Below are positions 1 to 12,600 of a stretch of 64,000 bases of DNA, one piece after another. A model generated the notes under the pieces. The model saw only the letters and a program-made list of their open reading frames with translations, had not been told where the DNA came from and did not search any database. Position 1 is the stretch's first letter; every line of letters starts with the position of its first letter. Source of the stretch: Peromyscus leucopus (taxonomy: Eukaryota > Chordata > Mammalia > Rodentia > Cricetidae); NCBI RefSeq assembly GCF_004664715.2, contig NC_051075.1:37409958-37473957 (forward strand), in the 5' to 3' direction. A program made the translations under genes and the position numbers.

Positions 1-1278
1 GTTAGATTACATGGAGGGTAGAGAGACTATTATGAGACAATTTAAATTCTAGAAGAATTTTTGAAGTTCATAAGGAAAAGTAAAGAAAAATGAGTGATTT
101 TAGCAACCTAAAGGATTTCCCTGCTATATGCATTGACGAGGCAGGGAAAGAGGGAAGAAGGGAAAAATTAAAAGAATTCTATTTTCATTACTAATGACAA
201 ACAGGTTTCTTTCTGCCACTGTTAAGATTCCACTAGGGGAGAACGGCTCAAGAGCCAAGGAAGCTGCCATAGTAACTAGCAAGGACAACACACAGCACAT
301 CTCGGCTGTGCCATGGTGTTGGTGAGAGCCACAGTCTGAGGGACTGGTACGGGATCTCTGATGCTAGCTGTGTGGATAGACAATATTTGCTGTTCCTGAG
401 CGAATACTAAGGCAATCTTGTCACAGAGCCCTCCAGTTCCAGATGCCTAGGCACTTAGTGCACCAAGAAGCACGAAGCAGCAGCCAGTGTCAGTACTGAA
501 GGTCACTACAGGGTGACTCACCTTTCACTACAATCACCTTCGGATGCTCCTGAATAAAACTGCATCCACACAGGTTAGGACACATCACTAACTCAGTTCA
601 GAGTCTACCCGGGGAGGGGAGACTAGAACCTGAAACCTCACAATATAGACTGTCTCATCAGAAAAAGAAATGGACATACACATTTGGAGGCTCGCAGACC
701 TTCAAAAAATCCACACATCTACATAAGAACTATGTGGATGATACTGGAAATTTTTATTTGCTGGTTTATTTTATAAAATGCTTGTCAATTTCTATCAGAA
801 AAATTTTCCATTTTTACCATCTACTACTTATGAGCTACAATGCTAGCAATAAAGGGGGGGCCAAGTTCATGAAAATGAGCAGTGATTCCTTTAGACTTAA
901 GGAAGGAAGAACAAAGCCAGGAAGGACTCATTTTAAGCATTATAGCATCTGGGAAACTTTCAAATATCACAGTCCAGGAAAGACAATATGTAATTAAAGG
1001 ATGTAAAAAAATACAGGGAAAAATATGAATTTCCAAAATCTTCACGTGTTCATTTCAAATCCCTTCCCTCAGCACACTTCTTGACTCAAGCATGTTAGAA
1101 AGTGGCTGTGTGTCAAGGGCAGGGATGACTAGAAAATAAACCCAGCTAGCTCTTGCCACATGTTCTTAGATGCACAGCCAAGCAGCACAGGTAGGCTGCT
1201 CAAAGCTCTGGCTCCACCATCTGTAACATAAGGGGACCGACTGCTGAACTCTGTAAGACTGTAGAGTCCTTAACTCAC
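1..1278 (-). other. Map4k5: Map4k5 intron 10, 5' part
   Basis: Begins with the GT donor at 1277-1278 and runs off the left edge. It reads as AT-rich unique sequence. I see no exon, SINE or simple repeat that I can support. Confidence 0.8.
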
Positions 1279-1341
1279 CATTTTGTTTTGTCCTTTAGTT
1301 TTGGAGGCTGGAAATTACTTTTCGACATTAAGAAGAGAGCC
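1279..1341 (-). CDS. Map4k5: Map4k5 coding exon 10 (residues 225-245 plus two bases of 246)
   Basis: Completes Arg225, then encodes [20 protein letters not shown] with two bases of Trp246, the helix G region of the kinase C-lobe. The acceptor is TTTTCATTTCAG|GGC and the donor AAAATG|GTGAGT. It was too short to appear as a long open frame and was found from exon phase and family sequence. The next exon (SSTFHNFVK in relatives) is not in 1-1278. Confidence 0.95.
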
Positions 1342-3590
1342 CTGAAATGAAAATTTCAGTTAAGGGCAATATTAAGATACTTTCATCACTGTACTCAACA
1401 GTCAGAATAAATGTTCTGTTATAAACTTGTATAAGACTACCTCACGGGAGGGGTACCGAAGACACTGCTTTGGACGTGGAAACCTTTCCTGTTCTCTTCT
1501 CTGGTGACACTGGGGGTCACATCATGGGCGTGGCAGGAGCCAGACAAGCACTTCTCCTGAGGAGCTGTGCCACAGCCCTTAGCCTTTTACATTTCGCATA
1601 GGTTAGGGAGTATTTCCACTAGCTTTAAAAGGGATCTTTAAATGTCACACAGGCCCTTACTCATAAAACAAAGTCATAAAATGTCAAAGTTTCATTACCA
1701 CACAATCACCTATATAACTGATATTAATTGTAGGCGTATTTACATAATCATGTATTAGTCTGTAACACAGCAATTGCAAGTTACTTTAACATTAAGTTAT
1801 AGGTTTAAACAAAGCCTGAAATCTACTATTATTCTGGCAAATTATGTTTCCTTTATTTGGACAATAAATTCTCATATTGTTTTACTGTACACAAGCTAGC
1901 CTACAAGTGGATCATTCTTACTTTCCCGCCTTTAAATTCATAGAGTATTCTATGAATTCACCTTTGATCTATTTTTCTATCAAGACTTAAAGACTTTTTA
2001 AAATGTTTTATTTCTGCATTTGCTACAAAAATTTCAATCTTTTTTATTGAATTTAGCAAAGATATTCTTTCTATAAAAATGAAATAATTCAGTGAAAAAC
2101 TGGAAGTGGGGAAAAAGCAATGTTTTTACTATTTTATATATTATATAAAAATGTATCTTTTAAAAGGCTTTTTATCCAAATGGTTATTATTACTAGGTAA
2201 TATTATGTTCTGCTGATTTCATTACCAACAACTCCCCAGGTCCTTTGGTTTTAAATATGTAACAGCTGCTAAAGAATTTGTTTGATAGTGTATAAAGATA
2301 TTTAGATTTATCACGCAGGTTGATTACAAGTGGATCATTCTTACTTTCCCGCCTTTAAATGTTTTTCACTTTTATGTTTACGTAGTTCATGTGAGAGGAG
2401 CATGGCTGAGGACAGCTTGTGGGAGTTGGTCCTCTTTTCCTACCTCATGGGGCCTGGGATCACTCAGTCACTCGTCTCCCATATATAATTTCCTGAGGAG
2501 GGTTATCACTGAAACACTTGCATGCTATGAATGCCCAGCCTGAGTCCAATTCTAGATTGGCTCATGTACAGTGGGCATAAAGTTATTTTGACAAGGACTG
2601 AATCTAGTGGCATTCTAGTCTGTCTGCAGGAGAGTTTCTTTCAGGACACTGTAGGCCTGTAGTGTCCCCTGTAATTCTTTAGTAGCTGGTACTTGTGCAT
2701 CAACTATTTGGCTTGAATGAAAATGTCCCCATAGGCTCGCACATTTGCATGGTCAGTCCCTAGTTAATGAACTGTCTGGAACGCGTTAGGAGAGGTGGCC
2801 TTGTTGGAGGAGAGTGGGCTTCGAGGGTCCAGAAGTCCCTGTCAGGCCCAGTGTCTGCCGCCTGCCGCCTGTGGATCAGGATGAGGTGCTCAGGTACCGT
2901 TCCAGCAGCACCCCTGACGCCATGCTCCCCCCATGATGAGAATGGGGTAACCCTCTGGAACTGTAAGTCCCCAGTTAAATGCTTTCTTTAGAAGGGCTGC
3001 TTTGTTTATGGTGCCTCCTCACAGCAAAGGACAGTATCTAAGACACTGTTTTTGCCCACAGTCTTTGAATAGCTCTCAATGGAGTATATGTTAATCCGTG
3101 GCCAATCATGTATTAGGAGACCATTTCCCTCCACTTGATGATTTAATTTTTATGTTGTTTATGAAGTTTAGCTCAATATATCCTTTCCTTCAAAATACAT
3201 ATATAAAAAATCTTTTCTAGAGCCTTCACTTCTTCTTCTGGAAGAGAATCCATCTTAAAGCATAAATGACTATTATACCAAGCCTAGATACTCCATTATT
3301 TATTAAACAAAGCAAAAAAAATTTAAGTCAGAGAGAATTCAACAGTCTTTTCTATCATTTACTTATAATTTCATATAGGTCAAAAAAGACCCAAGAGGAA
3401 CTGACAGAGGAATAAAGTGAAGACTAAAAAAGACTTAACAATACCTGGTATCTCCTAGTTTAATTATTGGGGAAATTTGCATGATGGAAAAACTTCAAGC
3501 AAGACAGCCACCCACTCTATTGTTCTGTTGTTTTAGGAGCAGCTAGGCAACTGAGAGAGAGAAAGAAGGCTTGCCCCTGCATGTATGTGC

Positions 3591-3624
<34 letters not shown>

Positions 3625-6600
3625 GTGCGCACGTGCGCAAGCGCTTTCCCCTAAACAGGTTATATGACACACCACACCCGAGTCCCTTACAGTCCTTTCA
3701 CTACTGAGACACACTTGAGACCAAGCTCAGCACCCAGAGGAGTCAGTGCTGTGAACAGTGAGAACACCTCATTGGATGAAGGTCGAACATAGGCGGCTGC
3801 AGTTCTCCAAGTTCAATTGCCGTGATCCCGACTGCCCAGATATCACAGAGTTGGTTGTAGCCGCCGTTCTTTTCCACTGCTGCCACCTCTGGGGCCATCC
3901 TGGAGGGAATCAGACAGAGACACACCACTTTGTATACTATACACGGGGAGAACGAGGCTGGTAGGAAAGAAACCTCACCAGCCGCTCTGCACCTCCACTT
4001 CTAAAATTCGTTATTTGGTGGCTAAAGAATTGGCTGTGGTTAGAAAGACGGTTACTCTTGCCGAAGACCTTGGTTCAGTTCCTAGCATCCACATGGTGGT
4101 TCACAAACACCCATAACTCCAGCTCCAGGGGAGCTGATGCTTTCTTCAGACCTCTGTGGGCACACATGTGGTGAACACACACACATGCAGGCAAAATACC
4201 CACACATATACAATAAAAATAACTCTAAAAATAAAAAAATAAGAGAGCCTGCATGGGACCGAAGTAGGCCCTCTGAATATGGGTGAAGTTGAGTGACTTG
4301 ATGTGCTTGTGGGTCCCCTGGCAATGGACCAGGACTTATCCCGGGTACACAAACTGGCTTTCTAGAGCCCGTTCCCTATGGTGTGAAGCCTTACTCAGCC
4401 TTATGCAGGGGGGAGGGGCTAGGTCAGGCCCCAACATGGTATGCCAGCCTGTGTTGACTACCCAAGAGAGGCCTTACCCTCTATGAGGAGGGGACGGCCT
4501 TGGGATGGGGGTAGGTGGGGAGAAGCAGGAGGAGGGAGGGGGAACAGGGGTTGGTGTTTAAAAGGAAAGAAAATATTTTTAAAATAAAAATTATATAAAA
4601 AAAATAAGTAAAATTCACTATTTAAAAATCTCAACTTCCTTTTCTGAATAACCGTGGTCCAAGAACACTGCTGCTTTATTCTGTGTTGGTGACATTGTTA
4701 AAGAGTACTAAACACCTCGTGTAGGTCAAAGAAAGTTCCCAAAGCAGGTAGAACTTTGAGAATGAGCCAACAGGAAGCAGAGAGTGAGTGGTCTGCACAT
4801 TTCAGAGGAAACTCCAGCGGATGCAGGACGATGCGGAGAGCAAGCGCAACATCTGGAGAGCAGAGGACCACAGACAGGACTCACCCTGTGACTTAGACAC
4901 TGAGAGGCCAGACACTGCCTGTCACTGTCGGGGATGGGGACAGAAAGGGCACCCACTCTCTTGTCCAAACACATCACCAACTTTCAGTAACTCATTCTAT
5001 TTTACAAAAGTGTAGGTCTGATCTGAAATGGAAAAAACCCCACAGAACTTCACAACTGATGGCTCAGAGCAGTGGTTCTCACCCTTCCCAATGCTGCGAC
5101 CCTTAATACAGTTCCTCGTGTCGTGGTGACCCCCAACCATAAAATTATTTCATTGCTACTTCATAACTGTAATTTTGCTACTGCTATGAATCATAATGTG
5201 AATATCTGATGCGCAGGATGTCTGCTACGTAACCCCAAAGGGGTCATGACCCACAGGTTAAGAACCACTGGAAAGCACATGGTTTAAAACAGAGTGCGAA
5301 GGGGGGACTGGAAATGGACAAGCTACTTTTATGCAAGAGTTTACTTGTGAAAATGATGTGGACCACTGACAGGCTCAATTATGGAGGCAACTTACTCCAA
5401 GACCCACATCAACATGAAACACAGCGTGAGAAGAGGTGAGGTCAGGCAAGCAGAGGAGCTCCAGGGGGCTTGGAAATACAGGGGGCTGTAGCCAACACCA
5501 TAACTACAGGCCGGAAGATGAAATACAGGGGCTACCTTGAGTTCCAGGGCAGCCTGAGCTACACAGAAGATCATGTCTCAATACCCACACCCCCAACTAA
5601 AAAACACCTCAAAATACAAACTGATACCATCCAGGGTCATAAGGTGGAGGTGAGACTGCCCAAGGGAAAATTCTCTTTTTCACTTTCATTTTCAAGTTTA
5701 TTAATATATAGTTATATTGAATATCCACAAGTCACTATTGCTTTTACATGCACAGAACATTACAATCCACGTGTTGAGATACATACATATGGTATCTCAA
5801 CTTAAATGTGGAATATAGTACACGTGTTCTAAAGCGAGGACATGAAAATTTACATTGAATTCCTTACTTTTTCTTGCTGTGCTGGGGATTGAACCTGGCG
5901 ACTTGAGCATGTTGGCCAAGTGCTCTGCTACTGAGTTACACTCCCAGCCCTTTCACTGAGAATGTTAAAAATGCTAATGTGGACAAAAGAGAAGGAAATA
6001 ATTACCACTGAGCCAGAGGACTAAAAGCCACCTTATGGCCTTGGAGGGGACTGAGCGGGGGCCCAGAAACGGCAGATACATTTCAATTCCTCTACCCGCT
6101 GGAGTGAGACTGTGTAGCTAACTGAAGGCTAGCCTGACTCCGTCCTGCTTCCTAACTCAGGAAGGACCTGAGCTTAGCTCAGAAAGCCAGCATAGCTGGT
6201 GACAGAAGGCCGCTGTAGGTGGTAGCAGTGTGCACAGCTCTGAGGAGCAACAGCACAGGGAAAAGCCTTCCTGGGATGCAGTAGGCGCAGCTCAAGTGGA
6301 TGCAGACGTGCTTACAGCTGAGGACAGTCACAGAAAGTCTCGGAGAGGCTAGAGATAACCCCACCTGTCTATGTTTCTAGTTAACCTTTATTTAAATGAT
6401 ACTGATTGGGTTTTTTTTTTTTTTTTTTTTATTAAAAGTGGTATGTGTTAACTGAAGAAAATTATGAATATAGGGAAAAATATGGAAGAAAACAAGTTGT
6501 GACTTCAGATACAGCCACTGTCTTACATATTTTCATCCACACATTTTACTTGGAGACACATTATCTTTCCTAAGGGTATTCTATCGCATGTGCCAATGTT

Positions 6601-9600
6601 GACCTTCAGTTTTAAAAGTCATGTCCACTTTGAGCCTGTCTGCTAACGACTCATCTCTGACAGCATCATTTTTAGGACCATCATGCTATTCCCGAGCTGA
6701 CAAACAACACCCCCTTAGCTTACTGGAGCCACTATTTTCTTTCTTAAAATATTCCGGAAAGGGCTTTGTATGTCAGAACGCACAAGCCTCTGATAAAGTG
6801 TTGAGACTACAGGACACAGACACCACTCAGGGTCCTTAAAACCTTAGAGACAAGCCACTCCACCGACTGTCACTGTACGTCGTACTTAGCGATGGGGCGT
6901 GTTACTCACGGGCTCCAAGGACTTTCCGATCTGACCGAAAAGAAAGTCACTTATGTGTTCATCGAGGGAAACACTTCTCCGCTTTTATGATTTGTTACAT
7001 GTGTTATTATAATAACTGCTGCTCAGAGGCATCCTTTTTAGTGGTGTATTAAAGATATTAAATAGTTTGGCCAATTTGGTCAGTCCCTCCTGTATTTTGC
7101 TTGCCTTTTCATTTTTGTTTCAGCTGCAGCGATAAAGCTTTAAGCTGTCACGTGACGTGAACAATATTTTCCTTTAAAGTTGACGCTGACAAAAATTTCT
7201 TACATCTTTCCTCTTTCTTTGCTGTCCCTTGCCTTCCTTTTTTCTAAGACAGGATCTCATACACCCCCGACTGGTCTCAAACTTGGTTTTAGCTGAGGAT
7301 GACCTTAAAATTTCTGATTCTCCTTCACTTCCAAGTGTAGAAAAAAAAAATATGTGTGCCTCCTCCCCAGTGGAGTTCACGTGGTCCTGGGATGTGCACA
7401 CTGAGGAAGCACCCTAACAACTAAGCTACATCTCCAACCCCTGATTCATTTGTTTTTACTTTATTTTATTTTATTTTTTTTGACAGGGTCTCACTATGTA
7501 ATCCTGGCTGGTGTGGGACTTAGGACATGGTGCAGGTTGGCCTCAAACTTACAGAGCTTGCCTCTGCCTCCCAAGAGCAAATGTCGCCATGTCCAGCCCT
7601 GTTTTCACTTTTATACTTAACTCCATTCTCTGAAAGAGCAGCCAGTGCTCTTAATCACTGAGCCATCTCTTCAGCCCCCATATACAGTTTACTTTGTCAC
7701 TTTAAATTATTTTCAAAATAATAAACTATCCAAACGGCATATATTAACAAACCCAGCATTAACACAAATTCTGAATGCCACCTGTTATAGCATTTATAAG
7801 ATTATTTTAAATAGACATTTTGTCATTGCCTTTTTTTTTTTTTTTTTGAGTCAGGGTCTCATATTAAAGCTCAGGCTACCCTTAAATTCATAGCAACCCT
7901 CTTGCCTCAGCCTCCCTAATGCTGAGATTACAGGCATGGCCCACACGCCAGGCTCACACTAACGGTTACTATGAGGTCTTCTGCCACTCCTCAACTATTG
8001 GTCAGTAAGGAAGGCAGTGATTTAGAGAGATTACTGCAGTAGTCACCAGGAGGTCAGTGTGTGGGTTTTAACAACCACGAGTATAGTCCTTGATTAAAAC
8101 AAAATGAGAAGAGGCACTGAAGTCTTTCTTTTGAAAACTCCACTCTGGGTAGGCCCTTTGCCACGGGGCGGGCTGGATGCTGTGCAGAATCAAGGCTCCT
8201 AACATAATCAACGCTGGAAAAGCAGCTAGGAGCACACAAGGCTCTTGGCCTTCGAGGGCTGCTTCGAGTACCAAGAATTAAGGTTGAGCACAAACCATAA
8301 AGAAATCAAAACAGGACAATCACAATAATGTCTTACCAATAAGGGGTGCCGATGAAAGACTTTCTCTTTGCAATGGTAGCAGTTATTTTTGCAGCCACAC
8401 CAAAATCAGCTGGTGAGGGAAAAAGAACAGAGCAGAAAATTGGTAGTGTTTTTTTTTTTTTTTTTTTTTTAAACACAACCAGCATTTCTAAGTCTCATCC
8501 TTGGCACAGCCATTAATATTTTACATACTAATGTGAAGAAGCTGTGTACAAATTTAGTACCAAGATTTGTTCTTACTTGGTTTATAACATACTCATTAAA
8601 AGAAAATTTACTGAAATTTTACTAGAATGAAAACTGTACTTTATTAGGATAATTAAATTATTTTAATTATAAGCACACTGAAATTAACTTGGGGAAAAAA
8701 GTGACAAAATTAAAAACATGGGAAAGCATACAAAACATACACCTAGTTCCTTTAATCCTAAAACAGTACAAGGTTATTGTTTTGTTGCTACTTTTTAGAA
8801 TATTTTTCCTATGTATATAAAATTTTATAATTGTTGTTAAACATGGTAATAAAAATTAAATACATTATTTAATTCACTTTTGCCATTTAATAAATCAGAT
8901 TTACTCACATTTTCATAAATATTAATGACAGGCTGAAAAATATTCCATGGATTTGTATTTTTCTACATAAGTAATACGATCAATAGTTTTATGAATATGG
9001 TTTTTTTCACATATAAGATTAATTTCCTTGAGTAGATTTTTACTCCTTCAGGAATAAAATCAGTATATCACAAACAGTGATCATTATGATTACATATAAA
9101 AAAATTAAGTCTAGCTGGGCAGTGATGGCGCACGCCTTTAATCCCAGCACTCGGGAGGCAGAGGCAGGCGGATCTCTGTGAGTTCGAGGCCAGCCTGGGC
9201 TACAGAGTGAGTTCCAGGAAAGGTGCAAAGCTACACAGAGAAACCCTGTCTTGGGAAAAAAAAAATTAAGTCTATTCAAACTTAAATCATTTAGTATTTT
9301 TGGTAAAAAATTTAAAAACTCAAAATAACATACCTAATTTTACATCACCATGGTCTGTTAATAAGATATTTGCACCCTAAAACACAAGCACAAATACTAT
9401 TAAGCTGGCATCATAAAATTTCTTTCAAAACTCAGCAACGTAAATATATGAGATGAACTTACTTTGATGTCTCTATGCATTTTGCCTTTAGTATGCAAAT
9501 AGGCAAGACCCTGAAGTTAAAAAAGAATATGCATTAGCAGGATAGTATCAAAAATGTTTACCTTAATTCTGAATCAGAAAAACTAAACAGCCTTTTTCAG

Positions 9601-12600
9601 GGGATAAAGGGCTTCTTTTAACTAGTTAAGGAGCACTGTTAACTCCTTTTCTGGTAGAACTGAAAACGTTTTCCTAACGCATCAACACCACGATTAAAAC
9701 AATGAACATACCGATCACTCCCCAAAGCGTTCTCCTCTTCTGCGCTTTATAATCCTTCTCATTCCATCGACACTGCTCACCGCTCTATGCCAGTTTCCAA
9801 TCTTATTGGCCTATTCTTCCTGCTTTGCGTTTCCACAGGGATTCCAGAATCAGCTGTCAATTGCCCTGCCGCTCCCCCACATCCCCACCAGATAGTTCCC
9901 TATGCAGCCTAGACTGGCCTCAACCTCATGCTTTTCCTGCCCAGGGTCCTGAGTGCTGAGTTACAGGCATGGGCCAACGTGCCTGACTGGCTTGCCAATT
10001 TCTTTAACAACAAAAAAGTCTGGCCGGGCGGTGGTGGCGCACGCCTTTAATCCCAGCACTCGGGAGGCAGAGGCAGGCGGATCTCTGTGAGGTCAAGGCC
10101 AGCCTGGGCTACCAAGTGAGTTCCAGGAACGGCGCAAAGCTACACAGAGAAACCCTGTCTCGAAAAACCAAAAAAAAAAAAAAGTCTGGAACTGGGGTTC
10201 TGTTTGGGGAGAACCCCACTAATCTCCTAGCTCATGAATAGCACAGTTATAAGCTCACTTAGGTCTTTAATTCCCCTCAGCAATTCTGTGGCTTTAGTAC
10301 GTAGGTGTTTATGTACTTCTGCTGTATTTATCCATGAGACTGTCATATCCCTTATGCTAATGAAAGTAGCTTGCTCTTGAGATTTTAATTCCTAATTCTG
10401 AAATCCACCTGATTTGAAAAGCAACCTGAAGCTTGCCAATGTTGGTTCTCACTTAACGTGTTAGCTCTAGGGGCTGCTTTGTGGATTCTCTTCAACAGAA
10501 ATAATTATGTAGTTTGTGAATGAAGAGTTTTGTTTGCTATTTTCAAAACTAGATTCCTTTTTATTTTATTCTTTTTTCCTTTCACACTATCAGAAACCTG
10601 GATTACAAGGTTGGAGCGGACATCTTTGTCTTGTATCAGGGAAAAGATGACTTGGCCACAGCATTTTCATGGATACTCTGCACTGAGTTAACCTAGCTCC
10701 TTTTAAATGTGTTATAGCTGGATACTTACATTTTATTTTTTTAAATCAGTTTACAAAGCAGCCGTTTTCCTTACAGCTTTTCACACAGTCTTAGTGTTGG
10801 TTGGGCCTCCTCCTCTTTTTCTCTTGCCTCAGTTTCCTTACCACATTCCCAAAGCTTTCCCACACTACTCCCCACTTACCTTCACATACCAAATGCTCTC
10901 CTCCCCCTGCCTCCCAAAGCCCTTTCACCCGAGGCCTCCTTCCCAGTTTCCTGGCCTCCTTAGAAGCCGTAGCCACATAAACAAGCACATAAAGATTGGA
11001 AGCTAGGGCCCCACATGAAGGAGAACCATGCGGTATTTGTCTTTCTGGGTGCTCAGACATTTATTGGGAATAAGCACTGTCTGCACTAAATGTTCCCTTC
11101 GCTGACTGTGCAGCTTTCTCCAAAGTTTACTGTAAACGAGCATACTTCCTAGGACCATCCACTTCTTATATAATGTCTGCTCTTACATCTTGTTGGACTA
11201 TCCTGGGAACTTGTAGTAGAATATTATTTTAAGGTGCGTTACTTTTGTTTATTTTGCATTTGTTTAAGTCTGTGAAGCTGTTACTCTGCCTGTCTAAAAC
11301 ACTGATGGTCTAATAAAGAACTGGCCAACAGCAAGGCAGGAGAAAGGATAGGTGGGGCTGGCAGGCAGAGAGAAGATATATAAAGAGAAGAAAGAGATGG
11401 AGGACTAAGGAGAAGGAACAAGAGAGAAGGAGGACTCCAGGGGCCAGCCACCCAGCTACACAGCAAGCCAGAGAGTAAGATTTACAGAAGTAAGAGAACG
11501 GGAAAAGCCCAGAGGCAAAAGGTAGATGGGATAATTTTTAAAGTTAAGGAAAACTGGCTAGAAACTAAACCAAGCCAAGGCCAGGCATTCATAATTAAGA
11601 CCAAGTCTCAGTGTGTGTGTTTTATTTGGGAGCTGGGTGGCAGGCCCCCCAAAAAGAGTAAAATATGAACAACAACAGGAACTTATTTAAAAAGTTCTGG
11701 TGTATGTTGCTGTATGTTTTACGGCATAACTGTCTTTGAATGATTTATAGAATACAAACCTGAGTATTCATCCATCTTCCCACTTTTTTAAATGACTTAT
11801 TTTTATGTTGTGTGCATTTGTGTCTGGCCTGTATGTATGTCTGTGTGAAGGTGCCAGATCACTTGCAGCTGGAGTTTCATACAGTTCTGAGCTACCATGT
11901 GGGGGCTGGAGGTCCTCTGAAAGAGCAGCCAGTGCTCTTAACCACTGAGCCATCTCTCCAGCCCCTGCCTTCCGACTCTTGATCCACATGAAATTATGGT
12001 CACTCTTTACTTAGACAGGCCATAGCTGCTATAATACACCAATTATCTCTGTTGTAAAATCTTTTCAATATAAACTCATTTTGAAAAGCCTTTACATTTA
12101 TTTGTATATTTATCCACATGGTTACCCTGGGTAACAACATAGCATTTTAATTTTGTGTGGAGAATTTCCCTGTATCGGACGGATGGCTCCACTGGTGACT
12201 ACCTTTCACAAACCTGAAGACATTTTGTTATGGTTTGCATCTGAGCTGTCCCTCAGATGATCATTTGTGTGAACATCTGGTTCCTTGAGACACAGAGACT
12301 ATCCAGGCACGTGAGGTACTGGAACCTTGAAGGCTGCATCCTCCCGCCCCCTCCCCTGCCCCATTCTGGCCCAAGCCCTTAGCTTCCTGATCACCAGGAT
12401 GTAGGAGCCATGCTGCCTGCTCCCCGCGCCACCCTGCTTTCCTGCCATGACTGGCGGCACTGAAACCGTGAGCCAACGGGAAGCCTTCCTCCCTTGTCTC
12501 TGTGCGTCAGAGTCACAATGAGACAAGTAACCAACACACCTCATTTTGTCTTTATTTCCGCTGGGTACCGAAGTCTATGTCTCCTCCTCTATGTCTATAC

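Larger units (their letters stand above)
1342..3767 (-). other. Map4k5: Map4k5 intron 9
   Basis: AT-rich, about 2.4 kb. It holds a 36-bp direct repeat (1902-1937 and 2325-2360), a rodent interspersed repeat at 2705-3050 and a GT array at 3593-3623. The remainder shows nothing I can assign. Confidence 0.85.
3900..8336 (-). other. Map4k5: Map4k5 intron 8
   Basis: About 4.4 kb of SINE, L1 and hAT debris (listed separately). Between 5951 and 7200 it is mostly unique, with a poly-T tract at 6411-6430. No further exon is needed, because exons 8 and 9 join in phase. Confidence 0.85.

Noticed and set aside
1..1278. Expected Map4k5 exon 11 (SSTFHNFVKIAL..)
   Set aside because: No reverse-strand match with AG/GT borders and the required phase. 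It must lie left of the window.
5070..5270. Palindromic ends read as a possible hairpin regulatory site
   Set aside because: The same ends and interior recur at 12751 and 43539, so it is a dispersed hAT element, not a local regulatory structure.
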